From assembly GCA_019022495.1 (NCBI GenBank), contig JAFEKR010000129.1, forward strand, positions 1-30,873: a stretch of 30,873 nt of DNA, written 5' to 3'. Positions 19,179-30,627 of the stretch are shown in pieces. The notes under the pieces are model-generated. The model had not been told where the DNA came from. It made no database searches and was given only the letters and a program-made list of their open reading frames with translations. The stretch is from Epichloe hybrida (lineage: Eukaryota; Ascomycota; Sordariomycetes; Hypocreales; Clavicipitaceae). Within the stretch, counting starts at the first letter, position 1; the number at the start of each line of letters is the position of its first letter. The translations under genes were made by a program, and so were the position numbers.

Positions 19179-22100
19179 CACCCCCCTTAGCTAAGATATC
19201 TATTAAAGCTAAAGATTATAAGCGTAAGAAGAGATTATAATGATTTTCTAGTGTTATAATTAAGCGGGAATTTCCTATAAGCTAATCTAGTAATAGAATT
19301 CCTTATATATTTACCCTAATAGAGGCTTTATAAAGCTATTAGTAAGTATCTTAGAGGTCTTTAACTAATTTACCTTAATATTACCTAGGGTATATTACTC
19401 TTAAATTCACATTTAATTTATATTAAGATACTTTAGACTAGTTTAAAGCCTTCCTTTCTTATATTTTATAATATAAATTATTTACTTATTATTACACTAG
19501 ATAATTAATAAAGAAGGGACCTATATACTAATATTATAAAGCAGTTTACCTAGAGATATACGCTCTTTTACTTTATAATTTAATATAAAGAGCTTTACTT
19601 CTATACTTAAGGTTATTATATAATACTACCTCCTAGACTTCTAATTAATTATAGCTTTATATATAATAAAGACATAGCCTTATATTAATTTCTAAGTATT
19701 AGGGTTATTACTAAGAGAGGTATTAGTGCTAGAGAAAAGCGTATTAAAGCTATTTACTCCTAAGTATTAGATATATAACTTCCTTATATTTTAAGCGTAT
19801 ATTAAAGTAGCCTTTATAAGCTTAATATACTTTATTAAAGGGTTTATTATAAAGAAGGCTAGCTTTAAAGCTATAAAGGCTATATTAAGTCTTCTAATAA
19901 TATAAAGATAGACTAAAGAGCTAATAACTACTCTATAGTAATTAATCTCTTTATTAGTGGCCTAATTATTATTTAGAACTATTATAGCTATTATTAAAGG
20001 TAATATAATTAAGCTCTTTAAATCATTATTAATAATATTAGGAATAAACTTCTAGGCTATCTTTTAAATATATAATTCCTATAATAACTATATCTCTTTA
20101 GTATTATAATTCCTAATGATTTTAATGCCTAGGAATCACTTTAAATTACCTTAGTCTTTAATATCTAGACTGTTTATTAACTACTTATATAGCTCTTTAA
20201 ATTCTGCTTTAAATCTATTTAAAAACAGCACTATAATATTATTTACATAGAAAACAAGATAAATCTGCCTTTTATAAAGATATATAAGTCTTCCTTTCCT
20301 TAGATAAAGCCTAGATTTAATAGGAATTATATTAGGTATAGAAACCATTATTAAGGAGCTTCCTATAGCCTATATAATACTCTAGTTATCTTCTAGAGAT
20401 AACCTTATATATTTATACTCTCTAGTAGCTTATAGAAGATAGGTTCTTTAAGTTTTATATATAGGAAGGCATTTTAAATATTATATTAATATATATTAAG
20501 ATTATTAGCGTAGTAAATAGTAAGTAATATATATAAAGATTATAAAGTAAGCATAGTAATATAGTTATTAAGGTTATCCTTTAGTTATTAGTTACCTTAG
20601 ACTACTATTTAAGCCTTAAACTCTATAATAATACCTTTTTTATTAGTTTTATACTTAAAAACCTATCTAAGGTTAATAGTCTCCTTAAGATTAAATAATT
20701 TATCTAGTATATTCTCCTAGTAGTTTTAGGATTAAAGCTTTAAAAGCTCCTTTATAATCACTTCCTTCTAGTAGTTATAATACGCTAAGGCTATTACCTA
20801 ATAATAATATATAGGTTCTAGAGGTATATCTTTAATATATAAACTATATTAAGTTCCTTAGAATATAATTAAAAAAGCAGAAGAAAACTATACTTACCTA
20901 GCTTTCCTTATTTCCTTTCTTTAATATTTCCTAGTAATAATACTATTTATATTAATACTATTATTATAAGGACTATAATTCTCTATAGCCTTACTACCTT
21001 TTATAGTAAATTTACTAGTCTTTATAGTAATTACTATATATTTAGCTATTACCTTACTTATAAATTTATTAATCTTATAAAATAGTATATTATTACCTTA
21101 TACCTAAAGCTCTAAGTTCTTTATAGTAACTAGTGCTTTCTAAGAGAAGTTAGGAGGGGTTAAAAGTACACTAGAAAGGTTCTCTTTATTCCCTATTATA
21201 TAAGGAGGTATTTTTACTTTAAATTACTTATTTTCCTAGCCTATAGCTAATAGTAAAGAGGTAGGATTATTCTCTTTAAGCTTTATTCTAATAAGATCTT
21301 AACTAATTTCCTTATTAAGGTCTTTAGCTTTAAGCTCTTTAAGTAACTTAACTATTAATATCTTCTCCTATTAAGCTAATTCTAGCTTTTCTTCTAGCTT
21401 AAAGAAGGAGTTCTTATTAAACTAAATATATACTAATATAATAACCTTATAATTATAAAGTAAAGGCACCTATATAATATAGTATAACTTACCTCTATAC
21501 CTAATAAGGTATTTAATATAAGCTTTTTACTCTAGCTATAGTATTACATTATGTAATTTAATATGCTTTAGAGCCTTTATTATTATTAGAAATGCCTTAT
21601 ATCTATAAGCTTATAAGTCTATAATTAAGGGCTTTTAAACCTCTAATATCTATAAATAAGCTAGGACTATTTTCCATACCTAATTTTACTAGAGTTTATA
21701 AGGTATAACTTAATTCTTATAATACTTAAAGGGTATTTTATTTAGTAAATAAACTACTATATTAAAGACCTTATTATTAAGTTTTAAAGGAAGGTAAGCC
21801 TTAAGGCTTAATATATAAGCCTTTTACTTAATTACCCCCTTAGATCTCTTTGCCTTTCTATTTTAACTAGGCATTAAGGGAGCTAAATTATAGACTATAA
21901 TGCTAGTAAAGGCTATCTTATCTCTTATATTCTCTATAAATAAAGCCTTTTTAATATTACTATATAAAAAGTATAGTTAAACCCTAAATTATATATATAA
22001 AAACGCTATTATTATATAAAAGCTATTATAAATTCTATCTTTAGTCTTTAATAAATAAAAGAAATATATTAAGGTTATAAGGCATATAAAAACACACTAA

Positions 22101-24151
22101 TACTTATTACTATTCTAATAAGAAGAGTTATAATAGTCTAGATTAACTAAAAGACTATATCTAGGTCCTTAAGAAAGCCCTTCTAGTATAACCTATAATC
22201 TCTAGCGCTTAGCTTTACCTATAGTATAAATCTTACACTCTATAAGCTTAGGTCCTATTAATTTAACGCTAAGAGTAGTATTTATAATCTTTATAAAGGC
22301 ATTCTTACTTAGATAACTATATTATTAATACTAAAGCTCTATATCTCCTTTTATAAGTAGCCTTAGTGCTTTACTAGTTATAGCGTAAGCCTCTTTTAGG
22401 TTATCTAAGAGTATAGATAATATATAAAGCTTATTAATATTATAAAGCTTAGTAATAGGATACTTTCCTTAGAATAGGAAGCTTTTCTTTTAGTTTTAAT
22501 AAATCCCTGCCTTTATTAGAATTATTACTAATACTAGGTTTATATAAAATTCTAGAATTAGCAAAGCACTTTACACTATAATCCTTCTTAGCCTTTATAA
22601 TACTAGATTTATAATAGATATATAGACTAGTCCTTATCCTAAGGATATATAGATTATACCTCTAGCTTTAACCTCTATTATAATAGTTCTATTAAACTTA
22701 GACTATTTAAACTAATAAATATTATTAAAAATATAAACATTAGCTCTAGAATTATAAATAACTATATTCTAATTTCCTTTAGAGCTATCTATAGTATTTA
22801 AAGTTAAATATATAACTTCCCTTAAAGGTTAAAAGCTTTATAAGCATATAAATAATAATATATTTATAGTCTTCTCTCCTAGAGTTACTATAAGTAAGTT
22901 ATTTATTAGGTTTTATAAGGGGATAATAATATTACTACTTTTTTCCCTTTTCTCTAGTTTTTAACTTATAGCTTTTAATCTCTCTTATAGGTTTTTCTTA
23001 AGGTATCTCTTAATATTATCTTTAAAGTTCTTCCTAACTTCCTAGTCCTTAGGAGTAGCCTCTAGCTTATAGAGAGCTTTAAATAAATTATAGGATTCCT
23101 ACTACTTTAATATATTATAAACATTATAACTAGAGTATTTAGGGTATTTCCTTTACTTTAATTTATTCTAACTATTTAATCTATTAGTAGTAATAGCATT
23201 ATTAGCTAATTTTCTTATTATTAAGCTCTAAGGAGCTTTATAATCTCTTTTAAACTTACTAATTACCTTAAGGAAGCTATTATTCTTTCCTTTATTAAGT
23301 AAGTTATTCTATTTCTTCTAAAATACCTTAAATTTACTTTAAAGAAAAATAATAAACTTATATAGTATTATCTCCTTAGTTTATTAAGTCTTAAGATCTA
23401 GATAATTCCTTTATAGTACCTTTATTATTATAGCTTACTTATACTAATTATAAGTACCTTTAGCTTATAAGTAATTATTAAGGTAATTCTCTATAAGAAT
23501 AAGTATTTTCTTAGTATTTAGCTTATATTAATTATAAAGAAGCTTAAGTATTCTATAGGTATAATATTAAACTAACTTCTTTTCCTTTACTTTAATATTA
23601 AAGTTAAGAGAGTCTTATATATTCTTTAAAAGAGTTTTATAAATATATTCCCTAATCTTTAGTATTTACTTTAATAGGTTTATATACTTTATAAGGTTAA
23701 ATTAAAGCTCTTTATATTTAAAGTTAAATTAGTCCTTTATATCTTTATAAGTAATCTTCTAATCTTTAAGAGTATTAGGGTTATTTAGTGTAATCTCTAG
23801 TCTTAGACCTCTCTAGGGGTATATAAGTATTATAAGTTCTTTAAGTAATTTAACCTTATTAGGGTTAATATACTCCTAAATACTATATAATTCTATATAG
23901 TTCTTAACTTAAGTAAATTACTTAATCTAATCCTTCTCTAATAATAACACTATATTTAGAGTTTCTTTAGATATTATAAAGGGAAATATATTAGTTAACT
24001 AAAGCATAGGATAAGGGTTTTAACTAATTAATATAATAAAAGGGTAATTATCTTATAATATAGGTAAGCGTTAATTAATAATATTTAATAAAGCTTATAT
24101 CTTTAATAATAATTAATAAAAATAGTAATTAAAGCCTCCTAGGCTTATAAC
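19179..24151 (-). pseudogene. gag-pol relic of outer Copia
   Basis: Minus-strand relic equivalent to 10291-16996 without the foldback insertion. From right to left: primer site GTTATAAGCCTAG (24151-24139); gag to about 23000; protease NSRAN (from DSGAN) at about 22760-22740; the integrase segment with 'NRKAKRS' (from NGKAERS) at about 21875-21845; RT catalytic YVNNIIVLF (from YVDDIIVLF) at 20248-20222; RNase H to about 19330. The purine tract before its 3' LTR appears as CACCCCCCTT on the plus strand (19179-19188). Stops are in every frame. It preserves the uninterrupted gag sequence used here to size the deletion beside foldback copy 1. Confidence 0.88.
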
Positions 24152-24381
24152 TATTAGGTAAGGGTATAAATAAATAATAAAAAGCGTTTAATTTTATTAA
24201 TTAGAGATATAGATAGTACCTAACTTTTATACCTAAAAGGTATATAGTGCGCTATAGTAATAACTAGTTTACAGAGGTACTTCTAATACATTGTATTTAC
24301 TAATATCTGACCTCGCGTTTTATCCCTATTAATGCGCGCTGCCCTCATATAACCTATGCTTCAAGGGAGCTCTCCCTGACA
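24152..24381 (-). repeat. Right (5') LTR of outer Copia (230 bp)
   Basis: Complete LTR on the minus strand from TGTCAGGGAGAGC (24381 leftward) to CCTAATA (24152). It is followed on the right by the host duplication GTACG (24382-24386). The outer 90 bp (24290-24381) are nearly intact; the inner part is RIP-mutated. Confidence 0.92.
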
Positions 24382-24386
24382 GTACG

Positions 24387-25123
24387 ATATGTTCACTCCC
24401 CACTATCACTGAGCCCTGGTCATTTACAAGGGTTATGGATGATTATCGTGACTAGTTGTTTCCAAGGGCTCAAATACGACTGTGGTAATGAAGGTTTCTC
24501 AAAGGCGCCAGCGCGGTATGTTTGTTGCCTCTCTTAATTATTACTAGTCATCCTTCTCCTGGGACAGAGTTAATTTCACAATTCTACTCCAGGCGGTAAC
24601 TTGGCGTCTTTCCCGCATCCAACATTCACATTTACAGGAACGCCACGCTGAAAGAATCAGCCTCATCCTTGCTGGACAGGAAAGGGAGATTTAGCTTCCA
24701 GTCTGACTGGGTCGCGCAAATGGACCTGGGCTACCAATGCCAAGTATAAGTGATCATACATTGACAATAGGCGCCAACTATACAGCCAATGAATATCCGT
24801 TTAGGACGTGGCAGTATCACATCTGTAACATTCGATCAGCCGCAGTAGTTGACCATGGTATCCCGCTCAGGTTCGCCGAACACCGCGTGAATAAGCCCTA
24901 GAATTATGATCACGATCATTTCGTAAGTAATCCGCCACAAAATGTCAACACTCTGGCAGCCTGATGGCGTTCAGCTGCGGGGTTAAACAAGTTATTTCAT
25001 GGGTTCTATTTCCTGCAAATGTCGTCGAAATGCCACATCTCTCTTAATTTTTTTCGTGAAGCCAAATACACAGTGTTGGTCGTTTTGATTCGCGTCAACA
25101 AATATAAACAGAGCCTGTGAAAG
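24387..25123. other. Unmutated host DNA upstream of the ankyrin pseudogene
   Basis: 737 bp of balanced composition with no convincing gene on either strand. It directly continued from 8608 before the Copia complex arrived. It should hold the promoter of the ankyrin gene; an A/T-rich AAATATAAACAG lies about 25 bp before the ATG. The minus-strand frame at 25006-25227 runs antisense to the ankyrin start and is not supported. Confidence 0.5.
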
Positions 25124-25940
25124 ATGGATCTCCTTGCAGCAGCGAGACATGGTAACCTAGCAGAATCTGAGCGTCTGCTTGCGGAAGGCCGCATTGATCC
25201 GAACTTTAGAGATACTAACGGTCGCACCCCACTGTCTTAGGCCGCAGGTAATGGGCATGCGGCTAATGTAAAGCAGCTACTCGCACAGGACGATGTTAAT
25301 CTTAACTTAAAAGACAAAGATAGTTAGACACCGCTATTATAGGCCACGGGAAGGAGGCATAGAGTAGTAGTTAAGTTACTGCTCGCAAAAGATAATATTA
25401 ACCTAGATACTAAAGATAAAGACAGGTTAATGCCACTACTCTAGGTGACTTAAAAGTGGCATAAAACAATAGTTAAGCTGCTACTTGCAAATAATAATAT
25501 CGATCTAGACGCTAAAGATAAAGACAGTCGCACGCCACTGTCGTGGGCCGCGCAGAATTAGCAAGAGAGAATAGTTAAGCTACTGATCACGAAAGACGGC
25601 GTTAATCTAAACTCCGAGGATAAAAATGGTCGTACTCCCTTATTTTATGCTGTAGAAAACAGGCGTGTGACAACGGTTAAGCTGCTACTTGCAAGAATTG
25701 ACAGCATTAACCCAAACGCCAAGGTCACTAATGATCAGACATTGCTATTATAGGCAGCAAAAAATGGCTATAAAGCAGTTGTGACGATATTGCTTGCAAA
25801 GGATAGGATTAATCTTAACTTAAACGATAACGACTATTAGACGCCACTATTATAAGCTATAGAGATAGGACATAAGGCTACTATAAAGCAGCTACTTAGA
25901 TAAAATAATATTAATTTTAACTTAAAAGATAATAATAGCT

Positions 25941-26552
25941 AGATACCACTACTATAGGCTATAAGAAAGGGGTATAAGGTAGTAGTTAAGCTACTACTTA
26001 CTAAAGATAGTATTAACCTTAATAATAAAGATAAAGATAGTTAGATAACGCTCTTATAGGCCGTAAAGATAGGACATAAGGCCACTGTAAAGCAGCTACT
26101 TATATAAAACAATATTAATCTTAACTTAAAAGACAATAATAGCTAGATACCACTACTATAGGCTATAAGAAAGGGGTATAAGGTAGTAGTTAAGCTACTA
26201 CTTACTAAAGATAGTATTAACCTTAATAATAAAGATAAAGATAGTTAGATAACGCTCTTATAGGCCGTAAAGATAGGACATAAGGCCACTGTAAAGCAGC
26301 TACTTATATAAAACAATATTAATCTTAACTTAAAAGACAATAATAGCTAGATACTACTACTATAGGCTATAAGAAAGAGGCATAAGGTAGTAGTTAAGCT
26401 ATTACTTACTAAAGATAGCATTAACCTTAATAATAAAGATAAAGACAGTTAGATAACGCTCTTATAGGCTATAGGGAAGGGATATAAGGCTACCGTAAAG
26501 CAGCTACTTATATAAAATAATGCTAATCTTAACTTAAAAGATAATAATAGCT
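25941..26552 (+). repeat. Higher-order 204-bp repeats within the ankyrin array
   Basis: Three units of 204 bp (two ankyrin repeats each): 25941-26144, 26145-26348 and 26349-26552. Units 1 and 2 read identically throughout, including all RIP-type stops; unit 3 differs at scattered positions. Flanking ankyrin repeats are much more different from each other. Confidence 0.85.
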
Positions 26553-27263
26553 AGACGCCACTATTATAGGCCACGGAGAAAGGACATAAGGCTAATATAA
26601 AGCAACTACTTACATAAAACAATATTAATCTTAACTTTAAAGACAATAATAGCTAGACACCGCTAGCATAGGCTATAAGGAATAAGCATAAGGCGGTAGT
26701 TAAGCTACTACTTAATAATGGTAGTATTGACATATTAAAAAGTTTAACAATGCTATTATAGGCAGCAAAAAAAGGCAATAAAGCAATTATAGAGATACTA
26801 CTCGCAAGGGATAGCATTAATCTAAATTTCAAAGACAAAGATAGTTAGACACCACTCTTATAGGCCACGGGGATAGGACATAAGGTAGTAGTTAAGCTAC
26901 TACTTACTAGAGATAGTATTAACCTAGATAATAAAGATAAAGACAGTTAGACGCCGCTCTTATAGGCCGCGGGAAAGGGATATAAGGCTACTGGAAAGTA
27001 GCTACTTGTATAAAATAATGCTAATCTTAACTTAAAAGATAATAATAGCTAGGGGACGCTATTAAGGGCCACGGAGATAGGATATAAGGCTACTATAAAG
27101 CAGCTACTCGTACAAAATAATATTAATCTTAACTTAAAAGATAATAACAGCTAGATGCCACTATTATAGGCTGCGGAGATATAATATAAGGCTACTATAA
27201 AACAGCTACTAGCACAAAATAATGTTTATCTTAACTCAAACGGTAACGGTGGCTAGGTATCAT

Positions 27264-28466
27264 CAGAGTATTGTTTGTAGTGTAGTTAGTGTAATTTTTA
27301 GGAAAAATTTGTATTTGTAGTGTAGTTTTTTTTTTCTTATAGTTAGTGTAGTGTAGTTTTTATTTTTTTATAGTGTAGTATATTATAGTTTTTTTTTTAT
27401 AGTTAGTGTAGTGTAGTGTTTTTTTGCTTATAGTGTAGTGTAGTTAGTGTAGTTACTAACTACACTAACTACAAAAACTATAATATAGTGTTAGTAAAAA
27501 AAAAAGTAGGCCTTTTTATTATATAATATTAGTATAAGGATTAAAAGAAAGCTAGTTATATAGAAGCTTTTATTATTACCTATTTTACTTAATTAGTTAT
27601 AGAATTTATAATATTCACTTTTTTTTAAGAATTTTACTATAACTAGGGTTATTTATAATATTATACCTTTTTAATAATACTATTATACTTATTACTTTAT
27701 TTTACTAATATAACTTTAAGAAAAACCTTCTAATTATTTTATTTACTATTATTATTAATTATTTTATATTTAAGTTATTTATTTATTATTAAACTTTAAC
27801 ACTAATAATATTATAAGTAATCTTAGTAATCTTAGTAATCTTAGTAATACTAGTAATACTAGTAATATTAGTAATATTAGTATTATAAGCTATTATAAGC
27901 TATTATAAGCTATAATAAGATATAATAAGCTACTTATATTAAGTTTACTAGTAGTTCTTTTTATAGTTTTTTTAAAATAAGTAATAATAATAATTTATAG
28001 AAATATAAAATAATTCATAGAAATAGTAAATAATATAATAAGTAGGTTTTTCTTTAAGTTATATTAGGGAAATAAAGTATTAAGTTAAATAGTATTATTA
28101 AAAAAGTATAATATTATATATAACCTTACTTCGTTATAATAAAATTATAAAAATAATATAATATTATAAATTCTATAACTAATTTAATAAAATAGGTAAT
28201 AATAAAAACTAGCTTTCTTTTAACCTTATAAATACTAATAACTAATAAAAAGTCTAATACTACATTTGTAGTGTTTGTAGTTAGTGTAGTTTAGGAAAAA
28301 AAATTTGTAGTGTAATGTATTGTAGTTTTTTTTTTTATAGTTAGTGTAGTGTAGTTTTTTTTTCCTTGTAGTTAGTGTAGTTTGTAGTGTAGTGTAGTTT
28401 ATAGTGTAGTTACTACACTACACTACAAATACTACACTACACTACACGTTTTAGTGCAATACTCTA
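27264..28466 (-). mobile_element. hAT-like foldback element, copy 3 (internally shortened, inverted)
   Basis: Termini CAGAGTATTG (27264-27273) and CAATACTCTA (28457-28466, last G changed to A). The 8-bp duplication is GGTATCAT (27256-27263) and GGTATTAT (28467-28474), differing by one C-to-T change. At 1203 bp it lacks roughly 600 bp of the spacer present in copy 2 and lies in the opposite orientation, as shown by its inverted minisatellite (about 27818-27910). The long arms are about 27530-27765 and 28030-28245, with TAGTGTAGT arrays at both ends. It sits in the ankyrin array. Confidence 0.87.
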
Positions 28467-28801
28467 GGTATTATATAGGCCGCAGAGATAGAATATGAGC
28501 CATAATCTACAAAAAGCAGCTGCTCGCATATTACAATGTTAATCTTAGCAAAGATAATAATAGCTAAATATTACTACTATGAGCTATAAGAAAAGGGCAT
28601 GGAAAGAGTAGTTAAGCTATTACTTACTAGAATAATATTAACCTAGTAGTAAATGAATAATTAAACGCTACTATTAGGCTATAGGGATAGGACATAAGGT
28701 ATTAGTTGCTTACTAGTTACTAAGAATATTAACTTAAATAATAAGAATAAAGATAGTTAAACGCTTTGCTCTTATGAGCGGCTCTTATAGGCTGACTCTT
28801 T

Positions 28802-29066
28802 ATCACAACTTGCACCGAAGGTTGTAAACAGTAATAGCTAAGACTATTGCAGTCGCTGCTAGATAAATACTAGCTAGAGGCAGGTGCGTAAAGGTTTTAA
28901 TCTCTAACCTAGCACTAATAATATGTATAGTCTTTAATAAATACCTTACTCTATAAGCATATAGCTATCTTATAGCTAGCTATTCTCTTTATTATTTATA
29001 TAGCCTAAAGGTTCTTTAAAGACTTACTTTAATAAATATCCTATCTTTAACCTTAACGCTCCTAAT
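28802..29066 (+). mobile_element. 268-bp short element, copy 2
   Basis: Aligns along its full length with 11455-11722, with mostly transition differences. It starts ATCACAACTTGCACC and ends GCTCCTAAT. It lies at the right end of the ankyrin remnant. No target duplication is recognisable, perhaps lost to mutation. Confidence 0.8.
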
Positions 29067-30359
29067 ATAATACCTCCCTTATATATAATTAACCTTAATT
29101 ATAAAATAAGCTACTTACTTAGGGTGTAGTTACTATATTAAAGCTTTATAAGGAAAATAAGATAAGGTACCTTATATTTAGATATATAGGTAAACAAAAA
29201 GAAATAATAATAATAATACTATTAATTAAAAATAACCCCTTATTATAGTTAGTAATATTTAAATAGTAGCTTATATATAGCTTTACTATAGTAAAATAAA
29301 TATTATTACCTATTATATAGCTAGAAAAAAAAAACATAGATAACCTATATTAATTTTTATAATTAGTTAAATAAATAAGGTACCTAATACTAGGGTTTTA
29401 AATAGTCTAACTAGAGGGCTTATATTATAGTTACTATAAGCTTATAGCTATTAGGTATATATGTTTAGTAATACTAATACTAATAGTTATTATTATAATT
29501 TATAAATTACCTATATATAATATATTAGATTACTTAAGGGGTCTAGGGTTAATATAAAAGAGACTAATTTTCCCCCTTTTTATACTTTTCCTTTTTTTTA
29601 TAATATCCCTTAACCTTATAAGTTACCTTTCCTAGCTAAGTAATAGCTCTCTTATTACTATTACTTAGTAATTACTAACCTTTTTTAGTCCCTAATTATT
29701 ATTATTATTTATCCTTTTTTATTTTAGTTTTTTACCCTTATCTAGCTTATAAGTTTATACTCTTATTAGTATAACTTCCCTATCTAGTTTATTATAGCTA
29801 ACTTATAGCTAGTTTACTATATTTAAGTCTTATACCTAAACTTTACCTTTATTAATACCTTAAGAAAATTTATTAACTAAAAAATCTCCTATAAAGTCTT
29901 TTATAAAGTCTTCTCTAAAGTAAACTTTTTCTAAAATCTTATTATAAGTTTATTATATCCTTATAGTATCTTTATTACTAACTTATTACTAGTAAAATAA
30001 CTTTAAAGAAAATTCTATATATACACTATTATTAGTAAGTAATAATATAGAATATTCTCCTAAAAAATAGTACTTATAAGATTCTAAAATACCTTATTAA
30101 TAAAAAAACCTTTTTAGCTAAATATAATAAATCTTTAAGTATAACTTTTTTACTTACTTATTATTTCTTTATAGCTAATATTTAATAAGCTATTTAATAA
30201 AATATACTTATTACTTCTAAAATAATAAAAACTATATTATAGTATATCTCTCTTAACTAAAATTTGCCTTACTTATTACTAATGCCGTAGTAGACTTTAG
30301 CTTAAATTATAGCTTTACTAATAAGCTATTTAAGCTTATTAAACTTCCACTCTAAAGGT
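29067..30359. other. AT-rich, RIP-mutated stretch of unknown origin
   Basis: About 1.3 kb with stops in all frames and the same TpA-rich character as the transposon interiors. The only listed-size open frame (minus strand, 29146-29337) is low-complexity Ile/Tyr/Leu and typical of chance in AT-rich DNA. It is probably a degraded repeat, since RIP needs a duplicated sequence, but no transposon motif was identified with confidence. Confidence 0.5.
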
Positions 30360-30627
30360 GTTAGAGACGCAGAGGTCAAAGATAGGATGTTTATCGAAGC
30401 GGGTCTTCGGAGAACCTTTAGGCTATGCGAATAACAAAGAGGCTAGCTAGCTACAAGATAGCCACGTGCTTATAGAGCGAGGTATTTATTAAAGACTACA
30501 TATATTATTAGTGCTAGGTTAGAGATTAAAACCTTTATATACCTGCCCCTAGCTAGTATTTATCTAGTAATAACTATAATAGTCTTAGCTATTACTTTAT
30601 TCTTAACCTTTTAGTATAAGCTATAAT
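30360..30627 (-). mobile_element. 268-bp short element, copy 3 (inverted)
   Basis: Reverse complement of copy 1, from GTTAGAGACGCAGAGG at its left end to CTATAAT at its right end. The left 140 bp keep many CG and CA sites and are little mutated; the right 130 bp are RIP-mutated. No target duplication is evident. Confidence 0.8.

Larger units (their letters stand above)
8614..24381 (-). mobile_element. Outer Ty1/Copia retrotransposon (family 2), split by nested insertions
   Basis: Host duplication GTACG occurs at 8609-8613 and 24382-24386, bounding an element with termini TGTCAGG...CCTGACA. Its left LTR is in pieces: 8614-8749, then 17239-17338, then base 19178. These total 237 bp once the plus-oriented Copia (8750-17233, with its CTAAT duplication) and the foldback element (17339-19169, with its ACCCTAAC duplication) are removed. 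Its right LTR is 24152-24381 (230 bp). The internal region 19179-24151 encodes Copia pol motifs on the minus strand. Without insertions the element is 5440 bp. RIP is heavy inside and weak at the outer LTR edges. Confidence 0.9.
25124..28795 (+). pseudogene. Ankyrin-repeat protein gene, destroyed by RIP and an insertion
   Basis: The frame begins at ATG 25124 (MDLLAAARHGNLAESERLLAE) and continues as a tandem array of about 20 ankyrin repeats of 34 residues (102 bp). The repeat pattern is TPLLxAAxxGHxxxVKxLLxxxxxNxNxKDxx. The first stop is TAG at 25238-25240, where the conserved TPLSW tryptophan codon TGG became TAG; afterwards nearly every repeat has TAG at the Trp and/or the Gln before TPLL. 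The first repeats (to about 25740) keep many CG and CA sites; later ones are saturated. A foldback element interrupts the array at 27264-28466. The remnant after it (28467-28795) also has small indels and frame shifts. Ankyrin repeats mediate protein binding; no partner domain is visible before or after the array, so the cellular role is unknown. Confidence 0.9.

Noticed and set aside
2537..24151. Centromere or mitochondrial DNA as the cause of the AT-richness
   Set aside because: Transition-type differences between repeat copies, TGG-to-TAG changes and intact transposon boundaries explain the composition as RIP of nuclear repeats.
25006..25227. Minus-strand open frame of 73 codons
   Set aside because: It is antisense to the first ankyrin repeats, whose plus-strand frame has clear family sequence.
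25941..26552. Regularly spaced repeats resembling a CRISPR-type array
   Set aside because: Units are contiguous 102/204-bp ankyrin repeats with no unique spacers, in a eukaryotic context.
26653..26838. Minus-strand 61-codon open frame
   Set aside because: Antisense shadow of the ankyrin array; hydrophobic content is due to AT-rich composition.
29146..29337. Minus-strand hydrophobic open frame resembling a membrane peptide
   Set aside because: Low-complexity Ile/Tyr/Leu translation expected by chance in RIP-mutated DNA; no supporting start context or homologous motif.
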